A DNA stretch of 64,000 nt. Source: Amycolatopsis acidiphila (GTDB taxonomy: Bacteria > Actinomycetota > Actinomycetes > Mycobacteriales > Pseudonocardiaceae). Location of the stretch: assembly GCF_021391495.1 (NCBI RefSeq), contig NZ_CP090063.1, forward strand, positions 496,001 through 560,000. The letters run 5' to 3'. Every line of letters starts with the position of its first letter. The stretch's first letter is position 1. Under the pieces are notes generated by a model. It had not been told where the DNA came from, did no database searches, and was given only the letters and a program-made list of their open reading frames with translations. Below are positions 41,356 through 49,213 of the stretch, piece by piece. The position numbers were made by a program, and so were the translations under genes.

Positions 41356-42198
41356 TCAGGCCGCCGCGGTGGCGGTGATGCCCGCGGTGTCCAGGGCCAT
41401 CTTCACGTCCGCCGTCAGGGCCCGGCGCACGGCCCACTGCCTGCCCGGTTTGGTCTTCACCGTCAGCCGCAGCGTGATGCCCGTCTGGGTCAGGTCCTGC
41501 GCACCGAGCGTCTCGACTTCGCCGAGCACGTCGTCCGACAGCGGCGCCCTGGCCACGGCCTGGCGAGCCGCCTCGCCGGCGATCTCCGCCGCCTGGTCGA
41601 CGTCCGCCGTGTAGCCGATCGGCATGTCGACCACCGCGACACCGAAGCGCTGCGTCGAGTTGCCCACCGCGCTGATCGTCCCGTTCCGCACGTACCAGAC
41701 CGTGCCGTTCACGTCCCGGACCGTCGTGATCCGCAACCCCACCATCTCCACGGTGCCGGTCGCGTCCCCCAGGTCCACCACGTCACCCACGCCGTACTGG
41801 TCCTCCAGCATCATGAAGATCCCCGAGAGGAAGTCCTTGATCAGGTTCTGCGCGCCGAACCCGACGGCCACCCCGACGACACCGGCCGAGGCGAGGATCG
41901 GCGCGATGTTGATGCCCAGTTTGCTCAGCACGAGCACGAAAGCGACACCGTAGATCACGAACGACGCGACGCTGCGCAGCAGCGATCCCACCGTCCGTGC
42001 CCGTTGCGCCCGCCGCGCCGACGCCGCCGAACCACCGCGGTGGGACAGCGGGCGCAGCATCGTGGGCATCCGGCCGTCGGCGACCCCGCTGGTCATCCGC
42101 GTGATCAGCCGGCGCACCAGCCATCTCAGCAGCAGTGCGCCGAGCACGATGCCGACGATTCCGAGCAACGGGTCCAGCAGGGCTCTGGCGGAGGGCAA
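41356..42198 (-). CDS. MscS-type mechanosensitive channel
   Basis: The TTG at 42198 has AAGGAG seven bases upstream, giving 280 aa; the longer frame crosses a hairpin. Segments: LLGIVGIVLGALLLRWLVRR (helix 1), SLLRSVASFVIYGVAFVLVL (helix 2), and the pore helix GVVGVAVGFGAQNLIKDFLS (MscS TM3 Gly/Ala pattern). Then the beta domain (DQYGVGDVVDLGDATGTVEM; VWYVRNGTISAVGNST) and the alpha/beta cytoplasmic domain. It opens under membrane tension to release solutes on osmotic downshock. Downstream of yihY on the same strand. Confidence 0.92.
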   Translation of the reverse strand: MPSARALLDPLLGIVGIVLGALLLRWLVRRLITRMTSGVADGRMPTMLRPLSHRGGSAASARRAQRARTVGSLLRSVASFVIYGVAFVLVLSKLGINIAPILASAGVVGVAVGFGAQNLIKDFLSGIFMMLEDQYGVGDVVDLGDATGTVEMVGLRITTVRDVNGTVWYVRNGTISAVGNSTQRFGVAVVDMPIGYTADVDQAAEIAGEAARQAVARAPLSDDVLGEVETLGAQDLTQTGITLRLTVKTKPGRQWAVRRALTADVKMALDTAGITATAAA

Positions 42199-42211
42199 GC
42201 GTCGACTCCTT

Positions 42212-42252
42212 CTCGTGTGGTTACGCCTTCCGAAAAGACGTAACCACACGAG
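42212..42252 (-). terminator. 14-bp perfect hairpin between yihY and mscS
   Basis: CTCGTGTGGTTACG at 42212-42225 pairs exactly with CGTAACCACACGAG at 42239-42252 around a 13-base loop. It lies after the YihY stop and fourteen bases from the mscS start on the same strand, so it may be a terminator or an attenuator controlling mscS. Confidence 0.72.
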
Positions 42253-42276
42253 GGAGTGCCTACGCTGTAAGGAGAT

Positions 42277-43254
42277 TCACCCTCGACGTTCGTGCGGCGG
42301 AAACTCCGCGCTGACCTCTTCGTCCTCGTGGTAGGACCGTTCCTGCGCATACGCGTCGTACGCCCGGTGGTCGGCCTCGGTCTCCGGCGCGTCGGTGATC
42401 GCCCGCGGGTGCAGGCGCTCCTTCAGCACCACGTTCAGCTGCGCGCCCAGCAGCGTGATGATGCTCTGCAGGTAGAACCACCACAGCAGGGTGATGACGG
42501 TGGCGAACGTGCCGTAGGTGCTCTGCGCCTTGTGCAGGTAGTTGCTGATGATCAGCGACGACAGCGACTGCAGGACCCAGAACAGCACGCCCGAGAGCAC
42601 CGCACCGGGCAGCACGTCGCGGGTGGTGATCTCCCGGTCGGTCAGGATGCGGAACGCGGCGACGAACAGGCCCACGTCCAGCGCGATCGCGATGACGTAA
42701 CCCAGTAGGTGCCCGGCCCAGCCCAGGTGCACGGCATTGCTGCCGCTGGAGACGAACCCGCTGATCAGCGTGCTCAGCACCAGCCCGAGCCCGATGCTCG
42801 CCAGCACCCCGACGCTCCGCCCGATCTGCTCGGTGATCTTCGGCCGTGCCACGTACGGCAGCTCCCACACCGAGTTGAACGCGAACTGCGTCGTGCGCAC
42901 CACCGACAGCCCGCTCCACAGCGCGCTCACCAGCCCGATGAGCAGCGCCCACCACGAACCGCTCAGCCCGTGCATGGTCGACGGGTCGAGCAGCGGGAAC
43001 ATGGTCCCCACGTCGCCGAGCACCCGGTCCTTCACGCTGTCGGGCAGGAAGAAGCCCAGCAGCGTGATGAACACCAGGAACAGCGGGAAGATCGAGAAGA
43101 ACGCCCAGAACGCGATCATCGCCGCGAGGTTCGTCGACTGGTCCTCGGCGAACTTCTTGAACACCGCCACCGGGATCCCCACCGCCTCGTGGCGCTGCTG
43201 GAACTGGTCCACCCGATCGAGTTCGGCCTTCACCTTGCCGGTCTTTTCGTTCAC
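42277..43254 (-). CDS. YihY/BrkB-family inner-membrane protein
   Basis: This 325-aa protein with about six transmembrane helices (MIAFWAFFSIFPLFLVFITL; WWALLIGLVSALWSGLSVVR; GVLASIGLGLVLSTLISGFV; VIAIALDVGLFVAAF; GVLFWVLQSLSSLIIS; VITLLWWFYLQSIITLLGA) matches the YihY/BrkB pattern, including N-L-A-A-M-I-A-F-W-A near the start. The hydrophilic ends are charged. Start is GTG. The family function is unsettled (once called RNase BN or a transporter). It precedes the mscS gene. Confidence 0.92.
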   Translation of the reverse strand: MNEKTGKVKAELDRVDQFQQRHEAVGIPVAVFKKFAEDQSTNLAAMIAFWAFFSIFPLFLVFITLLGFFLPDSVKDRVLGDVGTMFPLLDPSTMHGLSGSWWALLIGLVSALWSGLSVVRTTQFAFNSVWELPYVARPKITEQIGRSVGVLASIGLGLVLSTLISGFVSSGSNAVHLGWAGHLLGYVIAIALDVGLFVAAFRILTDREITTRDVLPGAVLSGVLFWVLQSLSSLIISNYLHKAQSTYGTFATVITLLWWFYLQSIITLLGAQLNVVLKERLHPRAITDAPETEADHRAYDAYAQERSYHEDEEVSAEFPPHERRG

Positions 43255-43409
43255 GGTCGACTCCCACCCGCTCCGATTCGTCCTGAACGTGAGCTACCCC
43301 CTCGTTCACCAGGTCAACCAGCGTTTTTGGCGCGATCGGGGCGGCATGATACGTCACATCTGCGCGGAGGGCAGCGCGAAAGGGTGATCGCAGGAGTTAC
43401 CGTGAGTGC

Positions 43410-43784
43410 ATGGCAAGTTGGGCGGCCCTGTGGGCCGAGTTCTCGGCCCGCAGGACTCTGGAGCGGCTGCACGAGCAGCTGGGCGCCGGGCTGCTGGCCG
43501 CGGCCGCGGCGCCGGGCCTGCTGGCGGCGATCGACCAGCATTCCGCCGCGGTCCGCGACATCGTGACCCTCGGGGTGGAGGGCTCGGCCGCCGTCGCCGG
43601 GGCCGTCCTGCTCGCCGGCTACGCCAGTGGCCTGCTCGACCAGGCCAAGGAGCTCGGCTGGCGGTTCGCCTCGCCCGCCGACTGGAACACGGCCGACTGG
43701 TTCACCGCACGCCTGCTGGCCGTCTGCGCGCTGGCCAAGCACTTCGACGAGCCCGGCTACCGCCGGCTCGCCCTGGAAAGCTGA
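43410..43784 (+). CDS. DUF6401-like small protein
   Basis: This 124-aa protein reads FSARRTLERLHEQLGAGLLA, AAAAPGLLAAIDQHSAAVRD, LLAGYASGLLDQAKELGWRF. The A-x-P-G-L-L-A-x-x-D-Q-H-x-A-x-x-R-D block resembles DUF6401, a small protein family often noted near natural-product genes. The sequence is helical and soluble-looking. Start ATG 43410. Divergent from yihY; terminated by the hairpin at 43787. Confidence 0.6.
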   Translation: MASWAALWAEFSARRTLERLHEQLGAGLLAAAAAPGLLAAIDQHSAAVRDIVTLGVEGSAAVAGAVLLAGYASGLLDQAKELGWRFASPADWNTADWFTARLLAVCALAKHFDEPGYRRLALES

Positions 43785-43786
43785 AA

Positions 43787-43812
43787 CGGCCGGTCCCCGT
43801 GAGGACCGGCCG
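43787..43812 (+). terminator. Hairpin terminator of the DUF6401-like gene
   Basis: CGGCCGGTCC at 43787-43796 pairs perfectly with GGACCGGCCG at 43803-43812 across a 6-base loop, directly after the stop and followed by CTCCAGTTTCT. It also lies just past the stop of the convergent channel-like gene, so it may work both ways. Confidence 0.85.
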
Positions 43813-43835
43813 CTCCAGTTTCTCGGTGGGTGGAG

Positions 43836-44672
43836 TCACCCCTGGCCCCCGGTCGGGGGCATCGGCCCCGGACCCTGGGAGCTGCGCGTGGCGGCCGACG
43901 GCTGCTGCGCGCCCAGCTGCTCGGTGGGCGCCTCGCTCCGCCGCGTCGCGTCCTCGCGGCCGCGCTGGTAGGCGTCCGCGTGCGCCTTCGCCGAGGGCAG
44001 CTCGTTCTCGGCGCGGCCGAGCCAGCTCTCCCAGCGCTGCTGCATAGGCCGGACGAGGCCGCCGCCCATCCCGACGATCACGACACCGGCGATGGTGGCG
44101 AGCACGGCGATCAGCACCGGCGTGGTCACCGTGGTGGCGACGCCGATCTGGTTCAGCGCGGCGATGATGCCCAGGCCCCAGATGAACACCGAGGCGACCG
44201 TGGCGAGCACCTTGCCGTAGGACAGCCCGCCCAGCGCGCCGCTGATCAGGTCCTTGACCGCACGGGCGATCGCGCCGGCGACGACGACGATGATGATCGC
44301 GACCGCGGCCTTCGGCAGCCACGCGACGATGCCCGTGAGCATCGAGCTCACCGGGTTCGGGCCCCAGACGCCGAACGCGATCTGCAGCGCGATCAGCAGG
44401 ATCGCGTAGTAGACCAGTTTGCCGATGATGTCGGTGGCGTCGTACTTGCTGCGGGACAGCATCTGTTTGATCCCGCCACGCTCGACCACGCGGTTGAAGC
44501 CGACCTTCTCGAGCACCTTGCCGACGATCTTCGCGAGCGCCTTCGCCACGAACCAGCCGATCACCATGATCACCAGGAAGGCGACCAGCTTCGGCACGAA
44601 CGTGGCGACGGAGCTCCAGGCGTTGGACACGCCTTGTCCAAAGTCGACAGCTGCCAGATGAGTTGTGGACAC
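43836..44672 (-). CDS. TM-helix/CmpX-type membrane protein (mechanosensitive channel relative)
   Basis: This 278-aa protein starts at the GTG at 44672 (AAGGGAG upstream). It has VATFVPKLVAFLVIMVIGWF, then KALAKIVGKVLEKVGFNRVV, the conserved TM-helix repeat found in CmpX-like proteins. It is repeated later as WLPKAAVAIIIVVVAGAIAR, and followed by VASVFIWGLGIIAALNQIG and VLIAVLATIAGVVIVGMGGG. The tail is Gln/Pro/Ser-rich and disordered. Relatives gate with membrane tension or modulate cell-surface stress. Divergent from ligC. Confidence 0.82.
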   Translation of the reverse strand: MSTTHLAAVDFGQGVSNAWSSVATFVPKLVAFLVIMVIGWFVAKALAKIVGKVLEKVGFNRVVERGGIKQMLSRSKYDATDIIGKLVYYAILLIALQIAFGVWGPNPVSSMLTGIVAWLPKAAVAIIIVVVAGAIARAVKDLISGALGGLSYGKVLATVASVFIWGLGIIAALNQIGVATTVTTPVLIAVLATIAGVVIVGMGGGLVRPMQQRWESWLGRAENELPSAKAHADAYQRGREDATRRSEAPTEQLGAQQPSAATRSSQGPGPMPPTGGQG

Positions 44673-44847
44673 TGCTTTCTCCCTTCCCGACCGGGCGTCA
44701 ACGGCGGGTTCCCCCGCTCTTCTCCTTCCACACTTCGAAAACGGAAAACCAGTAACCGACAATGCTTCGACCTGGGGATCAGCACAAGCCGGGGTCACTC
44801 GTTCGAGTGTGGTTCCGAACGGGAACCGATCGCCTAACATCGGTGCC

Positions 44848-45924
44848 GTGGACCTTCCCGTGATGCCACCGGTCAAACCGATGCTGGCCAAGGCCGTGCA
44901 CGAGGTGCCGCGCGCGCCCGGGCTGCGGTACGAACCGAAATGGGACGGCTTCCGGTGCGTGGTGTTCCGCGACGGCGACGAGGTCGAACTGGGCTCCCGC
45001 AACGACCGGCCGCTGACGCGGTACTTTCCCGAGCTCGTCGACCTGGTCAAGGACGCGCTGCCGGCGCGCTGCGTGGTGGACGGCGAAATCGTCATCGTGA
45101 CCGAGCACGGTCTCGATTTCGAGAGCCTGCAGTTGCGGCTGCATCCGGCCGCGTCCCGGGTGCGCAAGCTCGCGGCGGAAACACCCGCGAGCTTCGTCGT
45201 CTTCGACCTGCTGGCGCTTGCAGATCGCGATTTGACGAACGAGCCTTTCGCGGAACGGCGGCGGTTACTGGAAACAACCGTCGGCCGTGAATTCGCCCGG
45301 GTGCATCTGACGCCGATGTCGGAGGACCCGGAAGTCGCGCAGGACTGGTTCAACCGGTTCGAGGGCGCGGGGTTCGACGGTGTGATGGCGAAGCCCGCGG
45401 ACCAGCCCTACGAACAGGACAGGCGGGTGATGTGGAAGGTCAAGCACGAGCGCACGGCCGACTGCGTCGTCGCGGGCTTCCGCCTGCACAAGGACGGAAA
45501 AGGCATCGGCTCGTTGTTGCTGGGGTTGTACGACGACGCGGGCACGCTGCACCACGTCGGTGTCGCGAGCAGTTTCACCGCGGCCCGGCGGAAGGAGCTC
45601 GTCGACGAGCTGGCGCCGTTGCGGGAGAACGCGTTGGAGTCGCATCCTTGGCGTCGCTGGGCCGAAGCGCAGACGGAGGCAGGCGGGCGGATGCCGGGGG
45701 CGCAGAGCCGGTGGAGCGTCGGCAAGGACCTCTCGTGGGAGCCGATCCGGCCCGAGCTGGTCGCGGAGGTGCGCTACGAGCACGTGCAGTCCGGCCGGTT
45801 CCGGCACGGCACGCGGCTGGTGCGGTTCCGGCCGGACCGGCAGCCGGAGTCGTGCACCTACGCCCAGCTGGAGGAGATCGCGCCGGCCGAACTGTCCACT
45901 TTGTTCAGTGAGGCGCGGTCGTGA
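44848..45924 (+). CDS. ligC: ATP-dependent DNA ligase LigC
   Basis: Start at the GTG at 44848 gives 358 aa, the length I recall for mycobacterial LigC. The adenylation site is EPKWDGFRCVVF with Lys31 as the nucleophile. Further nucleotidyltransferase motifs include VVDGEIVIV, ASFVVFDLLALADRD, GFDGVMAKPADQPYE and MWKVKHERTADCVVAGF, and the C-terminal OB-fold is present. It seals nicks in duplex DNA and acts in alternative end joining or base-excision repair in actinobacteria. Its last four bases overlap the polymerase gene. No Ku gene is seen in the window. Confidence 0.94.
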   Translation: MDLPVMPPVKPMLAKAVHEVPRAPGLRYEPKWDGFRCVVFRDGDEVELGSRNDRPLTRYFPELVDLVKDALPARCVVDGEIVIVTEHGLDFESLQLRLHPAASRVRKLAAETPASFVVFDLLALADRDLTNEPFAERRRLLETTVGREFARVHLTPMSEDPEVAQDWFNRFEGAGFDGVMAKPADQPYEQDRRVMWKVKHERTADCVVAGFRLHKDGKGIGSLLLGLYDDAGTLHHVGVASSFTAARRKELVDELAPLRENALESHPWRRWAEAQTEAGGRMPGAQSRWSVGKDLSWEPIRPELVAEVRYEHVQSGRFRHGTRLVRFRPDRQPESCTYAQLEEIAPAELSTLFSEARS

Positions 45925-46901
45925 ACGTCGGCGGCGTGGAGATCTCGCACCCGGAGAAGGTGTACTTCACCGAGCGCGGCGAGACCAAGCTCGACCTGGT
46001 CCGGTACTACGAGTCGGTGGCGGGCCCGCTGCTCGCCCGGCTCGGCGGCAGGCCGTTGTTGCTCGAACGCCATCCCGACGGCGCGAGCGGGAAGTCGTGG
46101 TTCCAGAAGCGGGTGCCGAAGTCGACGCCTGACTGGGTCACCACCACGGTCGTCGCCACACCGAACGGCACGACCAGTGACGCGCTCGTCGCGGCGGACC
46201 TCGCGCACATCCTGTGGGCGGTGAACCTCGGCTGCATCGGCTTCCACGTGTGGCCCGTCCACGCGGCCACCCCCGAGGTGACCGACGAGCTGCGGGTGGA
46301 CCTCGACCCGTCGCCGGGTATCGGGTTTCCGCAGGTGCGGGAGGCGGCGGGGCTGACCCGCGCGCTGCTCGAGGAGCTGGGCATCGAGGCGCACCTGAAG
46401 ACCACCGGCTCCCGCGGTCTGCACGTCTACGCTGCGCTGGAGCCGAACTGGGACGGCTACCAGGTGCGCGCGGCGGCGGTGGCGCTGGCCAGGGAGCTGG
46501 AGCGGCGGCATCCGGACCTGATGACCGCCCAGTGGTGGAAGGAGGAGCGGGGCGCCCGGGTGTTCGTGGACTTCAACCAGAACGCCCCGCACAAGACGGT
46601 GTTCGGCGCGTGGTGCGTGCGGCCACGGGTGGGCGCCCAGGTGTCGGCGCCCATCGGCTGGGACGAGCTGGCGACGGTGGAACCCGCGGAGCTGACCATC
46701 GCCACGGTCCCCGCGCTCGTCGCCGAACGCGGGGACCCGTGGGCGGACATCCGGCCGCAGTCGCTCGAGCCGCTGCTGGAGATGTCCCGCCGTGACCTCG
46801 AAAGCGGGTTGATGGACGCGCCGTGGCCGCCGGTCTATCCGAAGATGCCCAACGAACCGCCGCGCGTGGCGCCTAGCCGCGCGAAGAAGGCTCAGCCGTG
46901 A
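45921..46901 (+). CDS. LigD-type DNA repair polymerase (PolDom/primase superfamily)
   Basis: This 326-aa stand-alone PolDom starts VGGVEISHPEKVYF and holds the catalytic Asp pair in ELRVDLDPSPGIGF near residues 130-140. The template/NTP loops are KSWFQKRVPKSTPDWV, LKTTGSRGLHVYAAL, and ARVFVDFNQNAPHKTVF. Such enzymes fill gaps with preference for ribonucleotides in end joining or excision repair. It lacks the ligase and nuclease domains of full LigD; with LigC it forms the two-gene unit known in mycobacteria. The 3' end overlaps the convergent formyltransferase gene by 29 bases. Confidence 0.92.
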   Translation: MNVGGVEISHPEKVYFTERGETKLDLVRYYESVAGPLLARLGGRPLLLERHPDGASGKSWFQKRVPKSTPDWVTTTVVATPNGTTSDALVAADLAHILWAVNLGCIGFHVWPVHAATPEVTDELRVDLDPSPGIGFPQVREAAGLTRALLEELGIEAHLKTTGSRGLHVYAALEPNWDGYQVRAAAVALARELERRHPDLMTAQWWKEERGARVFVDFNQNAPHKTVFGAWCVRPRVGAQVSAPIGWDELATVEPAELTIATVPALVAERGDPWADIRPQSLEPLLEMSRRDLESGLMDAPWPPVYPKMPNEPPRVAPSRAKKAQP

Positions 46902-47826
46902 GGTAGCCGCCCATCGCGGGAAAGTAGTCGGTCGCCGCGAGCTCCGTGCCGTCGTCCGTGCGGACCCGCTCCACGACGAGGCCGTGGTCGCGGCCGTACC
47001 GCGCGTCCGCGCCGGCGACGATCACCACGCCGTCGCCCTCCTTGATGAAGATCCGCCCCGGGGTCCCGCCGTAGCGCGCCCGCGAAACCGACGCCCGCAC
47101 GATCCGCAGGCGCTCCCCGCGGTGGAAGGTGAAGGCGTTCGGGTACGGGTCGGCCTGCGCGCGCACCAGGCGGTCGATGTCCTCCGCCGGCCAGGTCCAG
47201 TCGATGCGACTGTCCTCAATGGACCGCTTGTGGAAGAAGCTGGCCTTCGACCGGTCCTGCGGCGTCCAGTCCGTGCGGCCCGAGGCGATCAGCCCGAGCG
47301 CCTCGGTCACCACGGGCGCGATGAGGTCGACCGTCCTGTGGAACAGGTCCGTGCTGGTGTCGCGCGGCCCGACGGGCACCGAGCGCTGCAGCACGATGTC
47401 CCCGGCGTCGAGCTCGTCATCCATCAGGTGGGCCGTGACGCCGACCTCCGGCTCGCCGTTGATCAGTGCCCAGATCAGCGGGGAGAACCCGGCGTAGGCG
47501 GGCAGCAGCGAGTCGTGCACGTTGAGCGTGCCGTGTGGCGGCAGGGCGAAGATCTCCGGCGGGAGCCAGGTGCGCCAGTTGTTGGCGACGATGATGTCCG
47601 GCTCGGCCTCCTTGAGCCGGGTGACCAGGTCGTCCGGCCGGTTGCGCAGCAGCACCGGCACGCCGTGCTCCTCGGCGAGGTCGGCGACCGAGTCGGACCA
47701 GATCTTCTCGTACGCGTGGTCGCTCTTGGGATGGGTCACCACCAGGACCACGTCGTGCTCCGAGTCCAGCAGCGCCCGCAGCGTGCGGTGCCCCCAGGTC
47801 TGGTACCCGAACATCGCGACCCGCAT
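46873..47826 (-). CDS. Hydroxyornithine formyltransferase (siderophore type)
   Basis: The ATG at 47826 with GAGGAGG four bases upstream gives 317 aa. The formyltransferase core is PDIIVANNWRTWLPPEIFAL, GTLNVHDSLLPAYAGFSPLI with the conserved His, and LMDDELDAGDIVLQ with catalytic Asp. The C-terminal domain resembles methionyl-tRNA formyltransferase. In amychelin-, coelichelin- and rhodochelin-type clusters, such enzymes formylate N5-hydroxyornithine with formyl-tetrahydrofolate. It is divergent from the monooxygenase that makes N5-hydroxyornithine, with iron boxes between, supporting that role. Confidence 0.88.
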   Translation of the reverse strand: MRVAMFGYQTWGHRTLRALLDSEHDVVLVVTHPKSDHAYEKIWSDSVADLAEEHGVPVLLRNRPDDLVTRLKEAEPDIIVANNWRTWLPPEIFALPPHGTLNVHDSLLPAYAGFSPLIWALINGEPEVGVTAHLMDDELDAGDIVLQRSVPVGPRDTSTDLFHRTVDLIAPVVTEALGLIASGRTDWTPQDRSKASFFHKRSIEDSRIDWTWPAEDIDRLVRAQADPYPNAFTFHRGERLRIVRASVSRARYGGTPGRIFIKEGDGVVIVAGADARYGRDHGLVVERVRTDDGTELAATDYFPAMGGYLTAEPSSRG

Positions 47827-47867
47827 CGGTCCTCCTCGGCCAGGGATCAACATCACGCCCGAATGTA

Positions 47868-47906
47868 GTAGTTGAGGCTCACCTAACTTAGGTTAGGGTT
47901 GCCTCT
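47868..47906. promoter_or_regulatory. Two IdeR/DmdR iron boxes between formyltransferase and monooxygenase genes
   Basis: On the plus strand TTAGGTTAGGGTTGCCTCT at 47888-47906. On the minus strand TTAGGTGAGCCTCAACTAC covers 47886-47868. Both resemble the 19-bp box TTAGGTTAGSCTAACCTAA bound by iron-loaded DtxR-family repressors. They face opposite genes, so iron should repress both. Confidence 0.85.
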
Positions 47907-47932
47907 GTTGTACATCGACAGAGGGGACGGGC

Positions 47933-49213
47933 ATGCCAGTACCGCCGGAGTTCGACCTGATCGGGGTGGGTTTCGGGCCCTCCAACCTCGCGCTGGCGAT
48001 CGCCGTCGCCGAGCACAACGCCACGACCGCCGAGCCGGTGACCGCCCACTTCCTGGAACGCCAGCCGCGGTTCGGCTGGCACCGCGGGATGCTGCTCGAG
48101 GACGCGACGATGCAGGTGTCGTTCCTGAAGGACCTGGTCACGATGCGGAACCCGGCCAGCGGGTTCAGCTTCCTGTCCTACCTGCACAGCCAGGGCAGGC
48201 TGGTCGACTTCATCAACCACAAGAACCTGTTCCCGCTGCGGGTGGAGTTCCACGACTACTTCGAATGGGCCGCCGCCAAGGTCGACGACCGGGTTTCCTA
48301 CGGCCACGACGTGGTGTCCGTGCGCGGGGGCGACCCGTACTTCGAGGTGCGCACGGCGGACGGGGACGTCTACCGCGCGCGCGACCTCGTGGTGGGCACC
48401 GGACTGCGCCCGAACCTTCCCGAAGGGGCCGAGATCAGCGACCGCATCTGGCACAACCACCAGCTGCTGTACCGCATCGACGACGTCGAGGAGCCCGTGC
48501 GGTGCGTCGTCGTCGGTGCCGGGCAGAGCGCCGCCGAGGTCACCGCGTTCCTGCACGACCGGTTCCCGGCGGCCGAGGTGTGCTCGGTGTTCGCCCGCTA
48601 CGGCTACAGCCCGTCGGACGACAGCTCGTTCGCGAACCGGATCTTCGACCCGGACGGGGTCGACGCGTTCTACTCCGCGCCCGAGGACGTCAAGCAGCGC
48701 CTGATGAACTACCACGGCAACACGAACTACTCGGCCGTGGACCTCGACCTGATCGACGACCTGTACCGCCGCGTCTACCGCGAGAAGGTCCAGGGCAGGC
48801 AGCGGCTGCGCATCTTCAACACCTCGCGACCGGTCGACATCACGGAGGACGAACTGGTGCGGGTCACCGTCGAGTCGCTGACCACCGGCGAGAAAACGGT
48901 GCTGGACGCCGATCTCGTCGTCTACGCCACCGGATACCGGCCCGCGGATCCGACGTCGCTGCTCGGCGAGGTCGGGGAGCGGTGCCGCCGGGACGAGCGT
49001 GGCAGGCTGCGCGTGGAACGGGACTACCGGCTCGTCGCGCCGGACGTGCGTGGCGGCATCTACCTGCAGGGCGGCACCGAGCACACGCACGGGATCACGT
49101 CGTCGCTGCTGTCCAACACCGCCGTCCGCGTCGGCGAAATCCTGGCCTCGATCCTCGAACGCCGGCCCGCGCTGGACTGGTCGGCCGAATACGCCGTGAA
49201 GGAGTGGGCGTGA
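47933..49213 (+). CDS. L-ornithine N5-monooxygenase
   Basis: This 426-aa flavoprotein makes N5-hydroxyornithine from ornithine, NADPH and O2. It shows the FAD motif FDLIGVGFGPSNLALAIA, LKDLVTMRNPASGFSFLSYL, the NADPH motif RCVVVGAGQSAAEVTAFL, and DADLVVYATGYRPAD. SNTAVRVGEILASIL closes the fold. The length is standard for SidA/PvdA-type enzymes. Lysine is an alternative substrate, but the formyltransferase and the NRPS code favour ornithine. Its stop overlaps the salicylate synthase start as GTGA. Confidence 0.93.
   Translation: MPVPPEFDLIGVGFGPSNLALAIAVAEHNATTAEPVTAHFLERQPRFGWHRGMLLEDATMQVSFLKDLVTMRNPASGFSFLSYLHSQGRLVDFINHKNLFPLRVEFHDYFEWAAAKVDDRVSYGHDVVSVRGGDPYFEVRTADGDVYRARDLVVGTGLRPNLPEGAEISDRIWHNHQLLYRIDDVEEPVRCVVVGAGQSAAEVTAFLHDRFPAAEVCSVFARYGYSPSDDSSFANRIFDPDGVDAFYSAPEDVKQRLMNYHGNTNYSAVDLDLIDDLYRRVYREKVQGRQRLRIFNTSRPVDITEDELVRVTVESLTTGEKTVLDADLVVYATGYRPADPTSLLGEVGERCRRDERGRLRVERDYRLVAPDVRGGIYLQGGTEHTHGITSSLLSNTAVRVGEILASILERRPALDWSAEYAVKEWA

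Noticed and set aside
47899..49209. In-frame N-terminal extension making the salicylate synthase 856 aa
   Set aside because: The extra part is an out-of-frame reading of the ornithine monooxygenase; family length and the GTGA overlap support the start at 49210.
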